Source: Moraxella lacunata
GTDB lineage: Bacteria > Pseudomonadota > Gammaproteobacteria > Pseudomonadales > Moraxellaceae
Length of the DNA stretch: 64,000 nucleotides
Direction: 5' to 3'
Assembly: GCF_900453205.1 (NCBI RefSeq)
Contig: NZ_UGQU01000001.1
Location: 744,001-808,000, forward strand
Position numbers and translations under genes: made by a program. Positions within the stretch are counted from its first letter, which is position 1, and each line of letters starts with the position of its first letter. A model generated the notes under the pieces. It searched no databases. It was not told the DNA's origin and saw nothing but the letters and a program-made list of their open reading frames with translations. This document shows, piece by piece, positions 55,023 to 64,000 of this stretch.

Positions 55023-55517
55023 TTAGCTTGCCTTGGTGCATTCGACAATGACGGTATCATCTAGCGTGGTGATTTTGGCTTTATCGCCGTCAATGGTCAA
55101 TGCCATGCCCTTGTCGTCGCCAACAATACTGTCATCAGAAGTAAAGCGTCCTTTGGTTTGCACGTCTTGGGCTAGGTCATAAGTGATGTCATCGGTGGTT
55201 AGGTGAGCTTCGATTTCACCTTCGTGGTTGTGGACGGCGATGTGGGCGGTTTTGTCGCCACATTGGTATTTGTCGCCATCGGCATGGTGATGGTGATGAT
55301 GTCCATGCTCGCCATGAGCATGGTCGTGGCTGTGGTCGTGAGCGTGTTCGCCATCTTTGTGTTCGTGGTCATGCTCACCATGAGCATGGTCATGTGTGGC
55401 GGTTTGCTGGGTAGTGGTTTCTGCTTTTGGTTCGGCAGGGGTTTCTTCGGCTTTTTGGCAAGCGGTCAGAGTAAGCGTGGCAATAAGACTGACAACAAGT
55501 AATTTTCTAGTCATCAT
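55023..55517 (-). CDS. His-rich lipoprotein with an MliC-like domain
   Basis: A 164-aa protein. The signal peptide ends in a lipobox (LTLTACQK). The next 35-40 residues form a His/Asp/Glu-rich metal-binding stretch (repeats of DHAHGEHDHEH and six His in a row near residue 75). The C-terminal 80 residues start at KYQCGDKTAHIAV and end VIVECTKAS, with paired Cys as in MliC/PliC lysozyme-inhibitor domains. It may bind Zn, Cu or Ni in the periplasm. GGGAGA lies before the ATG. Assignment of the C-terminal domain is an inference. Confidence 0.7.
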   Translation of the reverse strand: MMTRKLLVVSLIATLTLTACQKAEETPAEPKAETTTQQTATHDHAHGEHDHEHKDGEHAHDHSHDHAHGEHGHHHHHHADGDKYQCGDKTAHIAVHNHEGEIEAHLTTDDITYDLAQDVQTKGRFTSDDSIVGDDKGMALTIDGDKAKITTLDDTVIVECTKAS

Positions 55518-55881
55518 GTATCTCCCAATAAAATTGGTATATTATAACCAATTTATCAAAAATTGCAATGGCTTATCTAGCATCATGCAGAGCAATCACA
55601 CTAAAAAAAATTTTTACATAAATTGATTAAAAATCAAGCAAATTTAGTATTTATAGTTAATTTTATCTAAATATATTTTTAATAAATTATTCAAATTTTA
55701 ATTGGCTTGGCGAGCTTTTAAATAATTTTGCATCTAAAAATTACCAATTTGTTTAAACCATCATTTTAGTTGCCAAAAAATTAAATATGGTGCGATTACC
55801 CTAATGATAAATCATAAAATTGAATACACCTTTGAAAATATGTTATAATTAGGGGTTTTTTGCTATTCTTTTATAACAGTC
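55518..55881 (+). other. AT-rich gap before mrdA
   Basis: A 364-bp stretch with no gene. It ends with a good promoter for mrdA: TTGAAT (55820-55825), 18 bp, TATAAT (55844-55849). The left part should hold the promoter of the His-rich lipoprotein gene. Confidence 0.6.
55820..55849 (+). promoter_or_regulatory. mrdA-rsmD promoter
   Basis: TTGAAT and TATAAT separated by 18 bp, ending 32 bp before the mrdA ATG. Confidence 0.65.
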
Positions 55882-57888
55882 ATGACCTCATCACGTCCTA
55901 ACGATTCTGACATCAGCACTCGTGTCTTTGTACGCCGAGTGATTGTGGCGTCGTTATTTGTGCTTATTGGCATGATTGGGCTGTTTGCTCGTTATGGATT
56001 TTTACAGGTTCATCAGTACGATAAATACCAAACCAACGCTGAGAACAACCGCATCAAACTCATCTCCGACCCGCCATCACGAGGCTACATCTATGACCGC
56101 AACGGTGTGTTGCTTGCCGATAACGTACCGGTTTTTTCTGCGGTCATCAGTCCCGATGAGATTGAAGACCCTGCTTACACCCTAAAACTACTTACCCCCA
56201 TCTTTGGTCTGACCGATGAAGAGATTACGGACATCTTGGCAAGGATAGACAAATCCAAAAACAACCCCATTACCATCAAGATGGATTTGACCGAAGAACA
56301 GATTGCTCAGTTTAGCGAGCGAAAGCCCTTTTTTCGAGGGGTGAGCATTCAGACCAAGCTCACCCGTGTCTATCCTCATGACGAGCTATTCGCCCATGTC
56401 ATCGGTTATGTCGGGCGTATCAACGACAAAGAAGCCAAAAAAATCGCCGAAGACGATCACAAAAAAGCCCTGTACGCTGGCACCGACCTGATTGGCAAAA
56501 TCGGCATCGAGGCCCAGTACGAAGAAGTCCTGCTTGGCAAACCAGGCTCTCAGTCGGTAGAGACCAATGCTCACGGCGAGATTCTACGACAGCTAGACAC
56601 CAAACCCCCTGTGGCGGGCAACGATTTGTATCTAAGCCTAGATTATGGACTGCAAATGGCTGCCCAAAAACAACTGGCAGGACGACGTGGGGCGATTGTG
56701 GCACTTGACCCCAAAAATGGCGACGTCCTTGCCTTTGTCTCAAACCCCAGCTACGACCCCAACCCCTTTGTCTCTGGCATATCCAGCAAAGAGTATGGCA
56801 TGCTTCGAGATGACATTGACCAGCCTTTATATAACCGTGCCTTACAAGGACTCTACCCGCCTGCTTCCACCATCAAACCCTTTGAAAGCATGGGTTTTTT
56901 GCATTATGGCATCATGGGTTGGAATGACACCATTTTTGACCCTGGTTATTTTAGCTTACCGGGGGACAGTCACCGTTTTCGTGACTGGAAAAAAGGTGGG
57001 CACGGCACGGTCAATATGAGCAAATCCATCATCATGAGCGTGGATACCTATTATTATAAAAACGCTCACCGCATGGGCATTGACAAGCTTCATGATTGGA
57101 TGAGTAGTTTTGGTTTTGGCAAAAAAACAGGCATTGACCTACCCAACGAAAAAGGGGGCATCATGCCATCGCCCAAATGGAAAATGGACACCTACGGCAA
57201 AGAATGGCTACCAGGCGAGACCATCTCTGTCTCTATCGGACAAGGAGCATTTTTGGCAAGCCCCCTACAAGTCGCCAATGCCACCGCCATGACCGCCATC
57301 AAGGGCAAACACCTCACACCCCACCTGCTCAAACGCTCCGAAGGGCAGGCTCCCGTGACCATCATTGACAAACCTGACGGGGTCATCCCCTTTAATGGCA
57401 CCGAAGCCGACTGGGACAGAATGCATGCCGCCATGGAAGACACTGTCAAACGGGGTACAGCAAAGAGCATCTACACCACCCGTTATCGCATGGCGGGCAA
57501 AACAGGTACAGCACAGGTCAAATCCATCGCCCAAGGCAAAAGCTATAACAAAGCCGCCATCAGCTCCCGTCACTGGGACCATGCATGGTTCTCAGGTTTT
57601 GCCCCCGTGGATGACCCCCAAATCGCCATCGCAGTCATCGTCGAGAACGGTGGTGGCGGTGGTAAAGTGGCAGCCCCCATCGGGCGAGCCTTGTTTGATT
57701 ACTGGATTCTCCAACGTGAGACCAATCCCATCACACCGCCCAGTGATGAAGAACTGGTAAAAATCCGTGCCGCCAAGCGTGAGGCCATCAAAGCCAAAAT
57801 CGCCAAGGCGGAAGCCGAAAAAGCCAGAGTAAAAGCCGAAGAAGAACACAAAAAGACAGAAAAAAACAGACAAGCTCATCAGCCATGA
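55882..57888 (+). CDS. mrdA: Penicillin-binding protein 2 (elongation transpeptidase)
   Basis: A 668-aa class B PBP. It has one N-terminal membrane helix (VIVASLFVLIGMIGLFARYGFLQ), a dimerisation region (SRGYIYDRNGVLLADNVPVFS) and a C-terminal transpeptidase domain. Active-site motifs are S329-T-I-K332, S-V-D at 386-388 (the PBP2-type SxD) and KTG at 540-542. It crosslinks lateral-wall peptidoglycan and is a beta-lactam target. The tail beyond about 630 is a Lys/Ala/Glu coil. Its usual neighbour rodA is absent here; instead rsmD overlaps its end by 4 bp. Confidence 0.95.
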   Translation: MTSSRPNDSDISTRVFVRRVIVASLFVLIGMIGLFARYGFLQVHQYDKYQTNAENNRIKLISDPPSRGYIYDRNGVLLADNVPVFSAVISPDEIEDPAYTLKLLTPIFGLTDEEITDILARIDKSKNNPITIKMDLTEEQIAQFSERKPFFRGVSIQTKLTRVYPHDELFAHVIGYVGRINDKEAKKIAEDDHKKALYAGTDLIGKIGIEAQYEEVLLGKPGSQSVETNAHGEILRQLDTKPPVAGNDLYLSLDYGLQMAAQKQLAGRRGAIVALDPKNGDVLAFVSNPSYDPNPFVSGISSKEYGMLRDDIDQPLYNRALQGLYPPASTIKPFESMGFLHYGIMGWNDTIFDPGYFSLPGDSHRFRDWKKGGHGTVNMSKSIIMSVDTYYYKNAHRMGIDKLHDWMSSFGFGKKTGIDLPNEKGGIMPSPKWKMDTYGKEWLPGETISVSIGQGAFLASPLQVANATAMTAIKGKHLTPHLLKRSEGQAPVTIIDKPDGVIPFNGTEADWDRMHAAMEDTVKRGTAKSIYTTRYRMAGKTGTAQVKSIAQGKSYNKAAISSRHWDHAWFSGFAPVDDPQIAIAVIVENGGGGGKVAAPIGRALFDYWILQRETNPITPPSDEELVKIRAAKREAIKAKIAKAEAEKARVKAEEEHKKTEKNRQAHQP

Positions 57889-58478
57889 AAAAACCAACCA
57901 AGTCTCATTACAAAACCACCAATCAAGTTCGTATCATCGGCGGACAGTTTAAACGCCGTAGTATCAGCTTTGTAGACGCTGATGGATTAAGACCCACCCC
58001 TGACCGTTTGCGTGAGACACTCTTTAACTGGCTCATGGCAGACATTCATGACGCCAAAGTGCTAGACGTCTGTGCAGGCTCGGGCGTGCTAGGCTTTGAA
58101 GCATTATCACGGGGGGCATCTCATGTCGTCATGATAGAACCAAACCCCACCCAAGCACGCACCATCAAACACAATGCCGACATCCTAAAACTCACCCACA
58201 GCCAGTTATCCATCATCAATGGCACCGCCCAAACCGCCCTACCCACGCTCGGCACGCCTTTTGATATCATCTTTATTGACCCGCCTTATGCCCTTGATAT
58301 TTGGCATGACATCATCAGTAGTATTATAGAGCATGGACTCTACCACGCTGACACGTTGTGCTACATTGAGAGTGATACCGCCCTAGATGACATCCTCACC
58401 CCTTTTTCTGCCAATCTATACAAATCCGTCAAAGTTGGGCAGGTTTATGCAGGGGTGTTTACCCTACCCATTCATTAG
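57885..58478 (+). CDS. rsmD: 16S rRNA (guanine966-N2)-methyltransferase
   Basis: A 197-aa methyltransferase that modifies G966 of 16S rRNA on the 30S subunit. It shows the typical RIIGGQFKRRSISF start, the SAM-binding motif VLDVCAGSGVLGFEALSRGA and the catalytic IFIDPPYALD (DPPY). The ATG overlaps the mrdA stop (ATGA), so it is translated with mrdA, an unusual pairing. A basic N-terminus (KKPTKSHYK) suits RNA binding. Confidence 0.93.
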   Translation: MKKPTKSHYKTTNQVRIIGGQFKRRSISFVDADGLRPTPDRLRETLFNWLMADIHDAKVLDVCAGSGVLGFEALSRGASHVVMIEPNPTQARTIKHNADILKLTHSQLSIINGTAQTALPTLGTPFDIIFIDPPYALDIWHDIISSIIEHGLYHADTLCYIESDTALDDILTPFSANLYKSVKVGQVYAGVFTLPIH

Positions 58479-58724
58479 AAAATAGCAAGGCATACCCCCA
58501 TTGAGAGATTAAATAAATTAACCTTTACCAAAACAATTATTACCAAAAAACACTTGATAAAAACATTTACTTTTGGATGGATTTTATTTAAAATGACCCA
58601 AATTGTTTATATTAAATAGCATCGTTGCTTTTTTAGTTCTTTGTTCGAATTTTACTCCAATCATTTAAACATCATAAATTTGCCCACCTATTTAATATAA
58701 AATCTTTGCTCATCTTATTTTGCC

Positions 58725-58745
58725 ATCACACCCTGTGTGATTTTT
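58725..58745 (+). promoter_or_regulatory. Terminator-like hairpin in the degV leader
   Basis: ATCACAC/GTGTGAT with a CCT loop is followed by TTTTATTT, only 16-20 bp before the degV ATG. It is the right shape for an intrinsic terminator. The rest of 58479-58760 is AT-rich with no gene. Confidence 0.55.
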
Positions 58746-58760
58746 ATTTAGCAGGTTTTC

Positions 58761-59636
58761 ATGAAACGCATTGTTCTTAGCACATCTTCTTCTAGCTTAA
58801 ACTACATCAACACGCCTCATACCGTGCGTTTAGTGCCTTTTCACGTTATTATTGATGGCACAGACCATCTTGATATCAGAGACATTGACACCGCACGCCT
58901 AAGTCAAATGCTCTACGACAACCCCAATCTGTCCGTCAAAACCAGTCCACCCACCGCCGATGAGATTAATGCCTTATTTAACGAATTGTACGCTGAAGGC
59001 TATGAAGAGGTATTGGTTTGCACCATCTCATCCGCCATTAGTAAAAGCCATGAAATTTTTAATACACTAAAAACTAAATTTGTTGGCAAAATGAACATCT
59101 ATGTGTACGACACCAAAACCCTAAATATTGACGAGGGGGCATTGGCATTTGAGGCGGACTTGATGATGCAAGAAGGCAAATCCATGCTTGACATTGTCAA
59201 TCGCTTAGATGAATTACGCAAAAACAGCCTGTTTATGTTTACCTTATCTGACCTAAACTTTATCATCCGTAACAAAAAACTCTCCGCTCCTGCTGGCTTT
59301 ATCGCCAATCTATTTGACATCAAACCTGTCATGTGGGTAGATGAATCGGGGCGTGTTATCCCTCGTGAAAAAATACGCAAAATTGAACGCAGTATCAATT
59401 ACATTGCAGAAACCGCCATTCGTCATATAAACAATAAAGAGTCATTCATCTATATTGCAGACACAACCATGGGATTTTTCACCGAAGAGCTTCATGAATT
59501 ATTGGCTAATAATTATAGATTCAACATTCCTGTCATACCTGTTTCCACCGTTTCTCTCGCCAATCATGGACCATTAGGCGTGGGATTGGGTGTATATTAT
59601 GATAAAGCACCCAGAATCGTTAAATACCTTAAATAA
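58761..59636 (+). CDS. DegV-family protein (fatty-acid binding)
   Basis: A 291-aa DegV protein. The family fold is indicated by the VRLVPFHVIIDGTDHLD region, LSVKTSPPTADE (the Ser/Thr fatty-acid contact loop) and CTISSAISKSHEI. The C-terminal VSTVSLANHGPLGVGLGVYY is also conserved. In Firmicutes, FakB members of this family hand fatty acids to the kinase FakA; no fakA is visible here, so the role is uncertain. AGCAGG precedes the ATG, directly behind a terminator-like hairpin. Confidence 0.85.
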   Translation: MKRIVLSTSSSSLNYINTPHTVRLVPFHVIIDGTDHLDIRDIDTARLSQMLYDNPNLSVKTSPPTADEINALFNELYAEGYEEVLVCTISSAISKSHEIFNTLKTKFVGKMNIYVYDTKTLNIDEGALAFEADLMMQEGKSMLDIVNRLDELRKNSLFMFTLSDLNFIIRNKKLSAPAGFIANLFDIKPVMWVDESGRVIPREKIRKIERSINYIAETAIRHINNKESFIYIADTTMGFFTEELHELLANNYRFNIPVIPVSTVSLANHGPLGVGLGVYYDKAPRIVKYLK

Positions 59637-59669
59637 TCACAAGCGGACTTCGGTTTGCTTTTAATCATG

Positions 59670-59715
59670 TTTTGGCGGTAGTCTAAAAAGCATGGCAGTT
59701 AAACCACCGCCAAAA
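59670..59715. repeat. Inverted repeat downstream of degV
   Basis: TTTTGGCGGT (59670-59679) pairs with ACCGCCAAAA (59706-59715) across 26 bases. It may form part of the degV/tkt terminator region. Confidence 0.5.
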
Positions 59716-59719
59716 AAAT

Positions 59720-59754
59720 TAAAAACCAATCAGCACAATGCCAATTGGTTTTAT
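59720..59754. terminator. degV/tkt bidirectional terminator
   Basis: AAAACCAAT/ATTGGTTTT around a 13-base loop. On the minus strand a run of T (TTAATTTTTTT) follows. Confidence 0.65.
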
Positions 59755-59776
59755 CGTAAAACATCAAACAGTCAAA

Positions 59777-61795
59777 TCAAATCAACGATTTCACCGCTTC
59801 CACGACTTTATCAGTGGTAATGCCAAAATGTTTAAATAAATCTTTGGCAGGGGCGGATTCACCAAAGGTTGTCATGCCGATGACTTTGCCGTCAAGCCCG
59901 ACAAATTTATACCAATAATCGGTAATGCCTGCTTCCACCGCCACACGACTGCGAATATCACTAGGTAGCACGCTCTCGATGTATTCACGGTCTTGCTTGA
60001 CAAAGATTTCGGCACATGGCATAGACACCACACGCACGCCCACGCCCTGCTCGGTTAATGCTTTATGAGCTTGCATTGCCAAGTCCACTTCCGACCCTGT
60101 GGCGATGATGATGGCTTGTAAGTCGCCTTGTTCTTTGGCAAGGACATACGCCCCTTTTTCAATCAAGGCAACCTGCTCGTCCGTGCGGTCTTGATGAGTA
60201 AGGTTTTGGCGAGATAGGATAAGGGACGTTGGGGCATTGGCGGTTTGTAGGGCAACTTTCCATGCAACCGCCGCCTCCACCGTGTCGCACGGTCTCCAAG
60301 TGAAATGGTTTGGCGTTTGGCGTAGGCTTGCAATCTGCTCCACAGGCTGATGAGTCGGGCCGTCTTCGCCAAGCCCAATGCTGTCATGGGTATAGACATT
60401 GATGACACGCTGTTTCATGAGTGCCGACATACGCACCGCATTACGAGCGTACTCCATAAACATCAAAAACGTGGCAGTATAAGGGATAAATCCGCCATGT
60501 AACGCCACCCCGTTGGCGATGGCGGTCATGCCAAATTCACGCACGCCATAGTGGACATAGTTGCCGTCAGCGTGGTCTTGCACTCCCTTGGCACCGCTCC
60601 ACAAGGTCAAGTTTGACCCTGCCAAGTCTGCCGAACCACCCAAAATCTCGGGCAATAATGGGGCAAACGCACCGATGGTATTTTGGCTTGCCTTGCGAGT
60701 GGCGATGGTGTCGCCTTTGGCTTGGCAGGCTTTGATAAACTCGTCCGCTTTGGCATTAAAATTGCTTGGCAATTCACCTGATAGTCTGCGTTGTAGCTCG
60801 CTCGCCTCACTTGGATATTTGGCTTGATACTCGGCAAATTGGGTATTCCAGTCGTTTTCTAACTTCTCGCCCTTGTCGCACGCATTCCACGCCTGATAAA
60901 TGTCATCGGCAATTTCAAATGGATTGCTATTTGCCCAACCCAATTCGGCACGAGTCAAAGCGATTTCATCATTGCCCAATGGAGCTCCGTGGCAGTCTTC
61001 TTTGCCTTGTTTGTTGGGACTACCCAGACCGATGATGGTTTTGCAAATGATAAGCGTGGGTTTGTTGGTTTCGGCTTTGGCTTGCAGGGTTGCTTCACGA
61101 ATAGCATCGGCATCGTGTCCGTCCACACGCAGTACCTGCCAGTTATAGCTTTCAAAGCGTTTGGCGGTGTCGTCAGAGAACCAACCCTCCACCTCACCAT
61201 CAATAGAAATGCCGTTGTCATCATAATAGGCGATGAGCTTGCCCAGTCCTAACGTGCCAGCGAGCGAACAGGCTTCGTGCGACACGCCTTCCATAAGACA
61301 ACCGTCCCCCAAAAAGCAGTAGGTATAGTGGTCGATGATGGCGTTGTCAGGCTTGTTAAATTGTCCTGCCAAGGTTTTTTCGGCCAAGGCAAAGCCCACC
61401 GCATTGGCAATGCCCTGCCCCAAAGGTCCTGTGGTCGTCTCAATGCCGTCGGCATAGCCGTGTTCGGGGTGTCCTGCGGTTTTGGCGTGGAGTTGGCGAA
61501 AATTTTTGATGTCGTCAATGGTCAAATCATAACCCGACAAATGTAGCAAGGCGTACAATAGCATAGAGCCATGTCCGTTTGACAATACAAAGCGGTCTCG
61601 GTTTGCCCATTTGGCGTTTTTGGGGTTGTGATTTAAAAATTCACGCCACACAACTTCGGCAATGTCTGCCATGCCCATGGGAGCCCCAGGGTGTCCTGAG
61701 TTGGCTTTTTGGACAGCATCCATGGCAAGGATACGAATGGCGTTGGCGTTGTGTCGCTCATTTAGGGGGGGATTAAAGGTGGGTAAAGTGGTCAT
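59777..61795 (-). CDS. tkt: Transketolase
   Basis: A 672-aa thiamine-diphosphate enzyme of the pentose phosphate pathway. Features are [27 protein letters not shown] near the start, the ThDP/Mg motif [32 protein letters not shown], and the transketolase signature [17 protein letters not shown]. The C-terminal domain ends with [18 protein letters not shown]. Length is standard. The ATG at 61795 ([10 protein letters not shown]) is chosen over one at 61819 because the upstream residues are not family-like. It is monocistronic, with a long empty gap upstream. Confidence 0.95.
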   Translation of the reverse strand: MTTLPTFNPPLNERHNANAIRILAMDAVQKANSGHPGAPMGMADIAEVVWREFLNHNPKNAKWANRDRFVLSNGHGSMLLYALLHLSGYDLTIDDIKNFRQLHAKTAGHPEHGYADGIETTTGPLGQGIANAVGFALAEKTLAGQFNKPDNAIIDHYTYCFLGDGCLMEGVSHEACSLAGTLGLGKLIAYYDDNGISIDGEVEGWFSDDTAKRFESYNWQVLRVDGHDADAIREATLQAKAETNKPTLIICKTIIGLGSPNKQGKEDCHGAPLGNDEIALTRAELGWANSNPFEIADDIYQAWNACDKGEKLENDWNTQFAEYQAKYPSEASELQRRLSGELPSNFNAKADEFIKACQAKGDTIATRKASQNTIGAFAPLLPEILGGSADLAGSNLTLWSGAKGVQDHADGNYVHYGVREFGMTAIANGVALHGGFIPYTATFLMFMEYARNAVRMSALMKQRVINVYTHDSIGLGEDGPTHQPVEQIASLRQTPNHFTWRPCDTVEAAVAWKVALQTANAPTSLILSRQNLTHQDRTDEQVALIEKGAYVLAKEQGDLQAIIIATGSEVDLAMQAHKALTEQGVGVRVVSMPCAEIFVKQDREYIESVLPSDIRSRVAVEAGITDYWYKFVGLDGKVIGMTTFGESAPAKDLFKHFGITTDKVVEAVKSLI

Positions 61796-62413
61796 AAGTC
61801 TTACTCGTGGCTCTAACAAGCGATTTAAAAAAGCATTATTTTATCACACTCTGCACGCCTTGACATCATTTTATATTTGGCGGTATCAATCAAAGCCATT
61901 GGCGATTTGATGATGACACAAGTGGGTTTATTTTAAAGCTGTGATACGGGCTAATGTTTATGGCACAAGTTATCTTTTGGCGGTAGCTTACGACCGATTA
62001 AATAAACATTTTGACTGAACACCCACTGATAAATCATAAAAATGCCATTTTTAATCGTCATTATATTTTTTGATAAATAATCATAAAATACTTTTTTGAC
62101 TAAAAAACTCACATAAATTTTAAAAATCTTATGACAAAATTATCATTATAAGCCCTACAAATCTATACTTATTTTAAGGCTATTTAGAGTATCAATAAGC
62201 AGATATTTTTTTTAATTTATAAATAACAAAATATCTATCCAATCCTATCTTATGCCCAATAAAATTAAAATACACTATGGATTTTAAGGAAAATTACAAT
62301 TCTCCCTTACCACCTAAAATAAATTTGTAGTCATTTTAAATTTTTTTGATATATCACCCATAACAAACCTACCCATTTTAATATTAAACCCTTAAAGACA
62401 AATAACCTTAAAT
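61796..62413 (-). other. AT-rich gap upstream of tkt
   Basis: About 620 bp with no gene I can support. It should contain the tkt promoter. A decayed piece of the GAATTACAATTC...CCCTTACC repeat lies at about 62282-62316. Confidence 0.5.
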
Positions 62414-62443
62414 AAAAAAACAGGTCATCTGACCTGTTTTTAT
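62412..62443 (-). terminator. Terminator after the HdeD-type gene
   Basis: AAACAGGTCA/TGACCTGTTT with a TC loop and A and T runs on both sides, 14 bp past the stop. Confidence 0.8.
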
Positions 62444-62456
62444 GATAAGCGATGGA

Positions 62457-62993
62457 TTATCTTTTGCTTGGATTTAGAGCGTTGCCAATTTTTTTGCTTA
62501 ATAATGCAATGACAATCAAACTCACCCCATTGACAATAAACTCCACCCCCACAAAAATCCCCAGTACCGACACTGCCGATACAGGAAAATCTGCAAAAAT
62601 CATCACGCTTAAAAGCAAAGACAGCACGCCTGCGATGATGAGTACAAAGCGAGTCTGCCCTTGACTTTTAATGCCCCACACGATACGCCCAATGCCTGTG
62701 GCAATCAGCAATATCGCAATGATGACAGCGAGCGAAACCACACTTGCCAAAGGATTGTACATCAAAAACAAACCCAAAATCGCCACCACCAGTCCGACAA
62801 TCAGTCCCATTAGCTGAGTACCATCTTTGGGGTTTTTTAGGGCGGACAGTAAAGTCAAAAGACCGCTTATCACAAACATCACACCGGTGGCAATCATCAA
62901 AAGCTGTGATGCAAAAATGGGATTAAACAGGGTAAACACCCCACCAATCAGTGAAATCACGCCTGCAATGAGCCACCCTATCCAAGAACTCAT
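62457..62993 (-). CDS. HdeD-family (DUF308) membrane protein
   Basis: A 178-aa protein with six predicted membrane helices in two similar halves, typical of HdeD/DUF308. Examples are WIGWLIAGVISLIGGVFTLFNP and VLIIAGVLSLLLSVMIFADFPVSAVSVLGIFVGVEFIVNGVSLI. HdeD is linked to acid resistance at high cell density in E. coli; the role here is unknown. It is next to a CsbD-like stress gene relic, suggesting a small stress-related cluster. Confidence 0.8.
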   Translation of the reverse strand: MSSWIGWLIAGVISLIGGVFTLFNPIFASQLLMIATGVMFVISGLLTLLSALKNPKDGTQLMGLIVGLVVAILGLFLMYNPLASVVSLAVIIAILLIATGIGRIVWGIKSQGQTRFVLIIAGVLSLLLSVMIFADFPVSAVSVLGIFVGVEFIVNGVSLIVIALLSKKIGNALNPSKR

Positions 62994-63099
62994 ATTAACT
63001 CCTCAAATAATCAAGCCACTATTATCAAACACACACTTTGACAATACCCATCTAAGTTTGTTTAGGCTTTAATTCAGCTTTAAAAAAAGTATTTTAGTC

Positions 63100-63366
63100 T
63101 TAGTGCTTATCATCAAGTTTTTGCTTGGCATCAATCACCACATCGGCGACTTTTTCTTTGGCGTCTTCATAAAACCCTTTGGCTTTATCCATAGCACCAC
63201 CAAGCAAACTTTGGGCACCGTCTTTGAGAGTATCTGCCATCTCGCTGGTTTCTTGTTTAACCTTATCCACGCCTTACTGTACAATGCCTTCGGCTTGCAA
63301 TTCTTTATCATCTAAGACTTTGCCAGCAACTTCTTTGGTTTTACCGATAACGCCATCAATAGACAT
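63100..63366 (-). pseudogene. CsbD-like stress protein gene with a premature stop
   Basis: The ATG at 63366 opens a CsbD-type frame: IDGVIGKTKEVAGKVLDDKELQAEGIVQ, then TAA at 63274-63276 (codon 31). The same frame continues open: GVDKVKQETSEMADTLKDGAQSLLGGAMDKAKG and more, to a TAA at 63100-63102. One base change from CAA, AAA or GAA would restore an 88-aa protein. TTGGAGAA precedes the start. A shorter product starting at the GTG after the stop is possible. Function of the family is unknown beyond stress induction. Confidence 0.7.
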
Positions 63367-63471
63367 CACATTTCTCCAATTTAAAAAGGGTGCAAAGAGT
63401 TGTTTAATACCAAACTCTTTGCGGTTTAAAATTCAAACATCACTTAGCAAACACGCCAAAGATGTCATTGA

Positions 63472-64000
63472 TTATTTTTTCATCAAATAATCCGCCACCG
63501 CTTGATAAGCAGGGAGCGACCACGGGTCATTATGGGCATTACTTGCCACAGGGTTGGACGCAAAACGAACGATGACCATCTGAGCGGTAGGGTCAATATA
63601 AATCGCCTGCCCGTGAATGCCCCGTGCCATATACGCACCATTGGCATTATGCGACACCCACCACATATTGCGATAGCTCCACCCATCTAGGTTGGGGTAG
63701 TCGCCACTTTTGGCAAACTTCTCACGGTCGCCCCCACGCATCGTATCTGCCACCACTTGTGGGGCGATGATTTGTTTGCCGTTAAAGCGTCCGTTGTTAC
63801 GCATCATCTCGCCAAACATCGCCATATCTTTTAAGTTTAGGCTCATACCACCCCCTGCAAAAGGAATGCCCGCCCCATCGGTCTGCATATAGCCGTCCAC
63901 GCTTGCACCCATCGGCACCAAAAAACGCTCCGAAAACAGCTCGTCCACACCTTTGCCTGTGGCACGGGCGATAATCCACGCCATCACATCGGTATTGACG
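63472..64000 (-). CDS. Serine hydrolase (beta-lactamase/NylB-like), C-terminal part
   Basis: The frame is open from the window edge to the stop at 63472 (176 codons seen). It starts at NTDVMAWIIARATGKGVDELFSERF, a typical segment of class C beta-lactamase-related and 6-aminohexanoate-hydrolase-type enzymes. ARGIHGQAIYIDPTAQMVIVRF near the C-terminus contains the HxG-like third motif. The SxxK and YxN motifs would be in the missing N-terminal part. It is probably an esterase or amidase rather than a true beta-lactamase; substrate is unknown. Confidence 0.8.
   Translation of the reverse strand, partial: VNTDVMAWIIARATGKGVDELFSERFLVPMGASVDGYMQTDGAGIPFAGGGMSLNLKDMAMFGEMMRNNGRFNGKQIIAPQVVADTMRGGDREKFAKSGDYPNLDGWSYRNMWWVSHNANGAYMARGIHGQAIYIDPTAQMVIVRFASNPVASNAHNDPWSLPAYQAVADYLMKK

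Noticed and set aside
55199-55502. Val/Met-rich plus-strand frame and Thr/Met-rich minus-strand frame over the His-rich gene
   Set aside because: Both are frame shadows of His/Asp codon repeats.

Overview
The window looks like a chromosome segment from a gammaproteobacterium of the family Moraxellaceae, most likely Moraxella. This rests on gene order (rplM-rpsI-petABC-sspAB, rpsF-rpsR-rplI, gcvT-gcvH-gcvP behind a glycine riboswitch), protein style, AT-rich spacers and many short mobile repeats. Genus is inferred from recognition; no database was searched. I see no rRNA, tRNA, CRISPR array, prophage or complete insertion sequence.

Layout. 1-5400: 5' end of a cydD-like ABC exporter gene, a voltage-gated K+ channel, then a two-gene DUF262 cassette (GmrSD-like, probable anti-phage defence) followed by a decayed repeat. 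5400-14600: fumC, a 5-formyl-THF cyclo-ligase gene, a DUF1778/GNAT toxin-antitoxin pair, an antiporter-family gene, thiI, a small frameshifted gene, ychJ and ppk1. 14600-23600: rplM-rpsI, the cytochrome bc1 operon petABC, sspAB, an unknown membrane protein and metG. 23600-26600: a damaged stretch with a NYN/OST-HTH gene carrying an in-frame stop and a dinB gene split by a 133-bp miniature transposable element. 26600-35000: rplI-rpsR-rpsF (minus strand), ycgL, then a tandem glycine riboswitch and gcvT-gcvH-gcvP; a second miniature element sits between riboswitch and gcvT. 35000-37100: small hypothetical membrane or secreted proteins, including a partial duplication. 37200-45200: sulfate assimilation (sat, sulfate-binding protein, cysT, cysW, a short cysA), interrupted by an HxlR regulator/oxidoreductase pair and an XRE regulator. 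45300-50700: adk and the tightly overlapping late cytochrome c maturation genes ccmF-ccmG-ccmH-ccmI. 50700-64000: DUF445 protein, a 700-bp gap with perfect DnaA boxes, a lipocalin, a Mn-dependent pyrophosphatase, a His-rich MliC-like lipoprotein, mrdA-rsmD, a DegV protein, tkt, an HdeD-type protein, a CsbD-like pseudogene and the 3' part of a serine hydrolase gene.

How the genes fit together: petABC makes the bc1 complex, whose c1 subunit needs the Ccm haem-attachment machinery encoded further along. The riboswitch should sense glycine and control the cleavage system. The cys genes and sat import and activate sulfate.

The most notable signals are (i) a family of miniature elements with shared ends, 8-bp target duplications and two interchangeable cores, which broke dinB and entered the gcv leader; (ii) the tandem glycine riboswitch with that insertion; (iii) the two-gene DUF262 cassette; (iv) several probably recent gene inactivations (amber stop, frameshift, nonsense).
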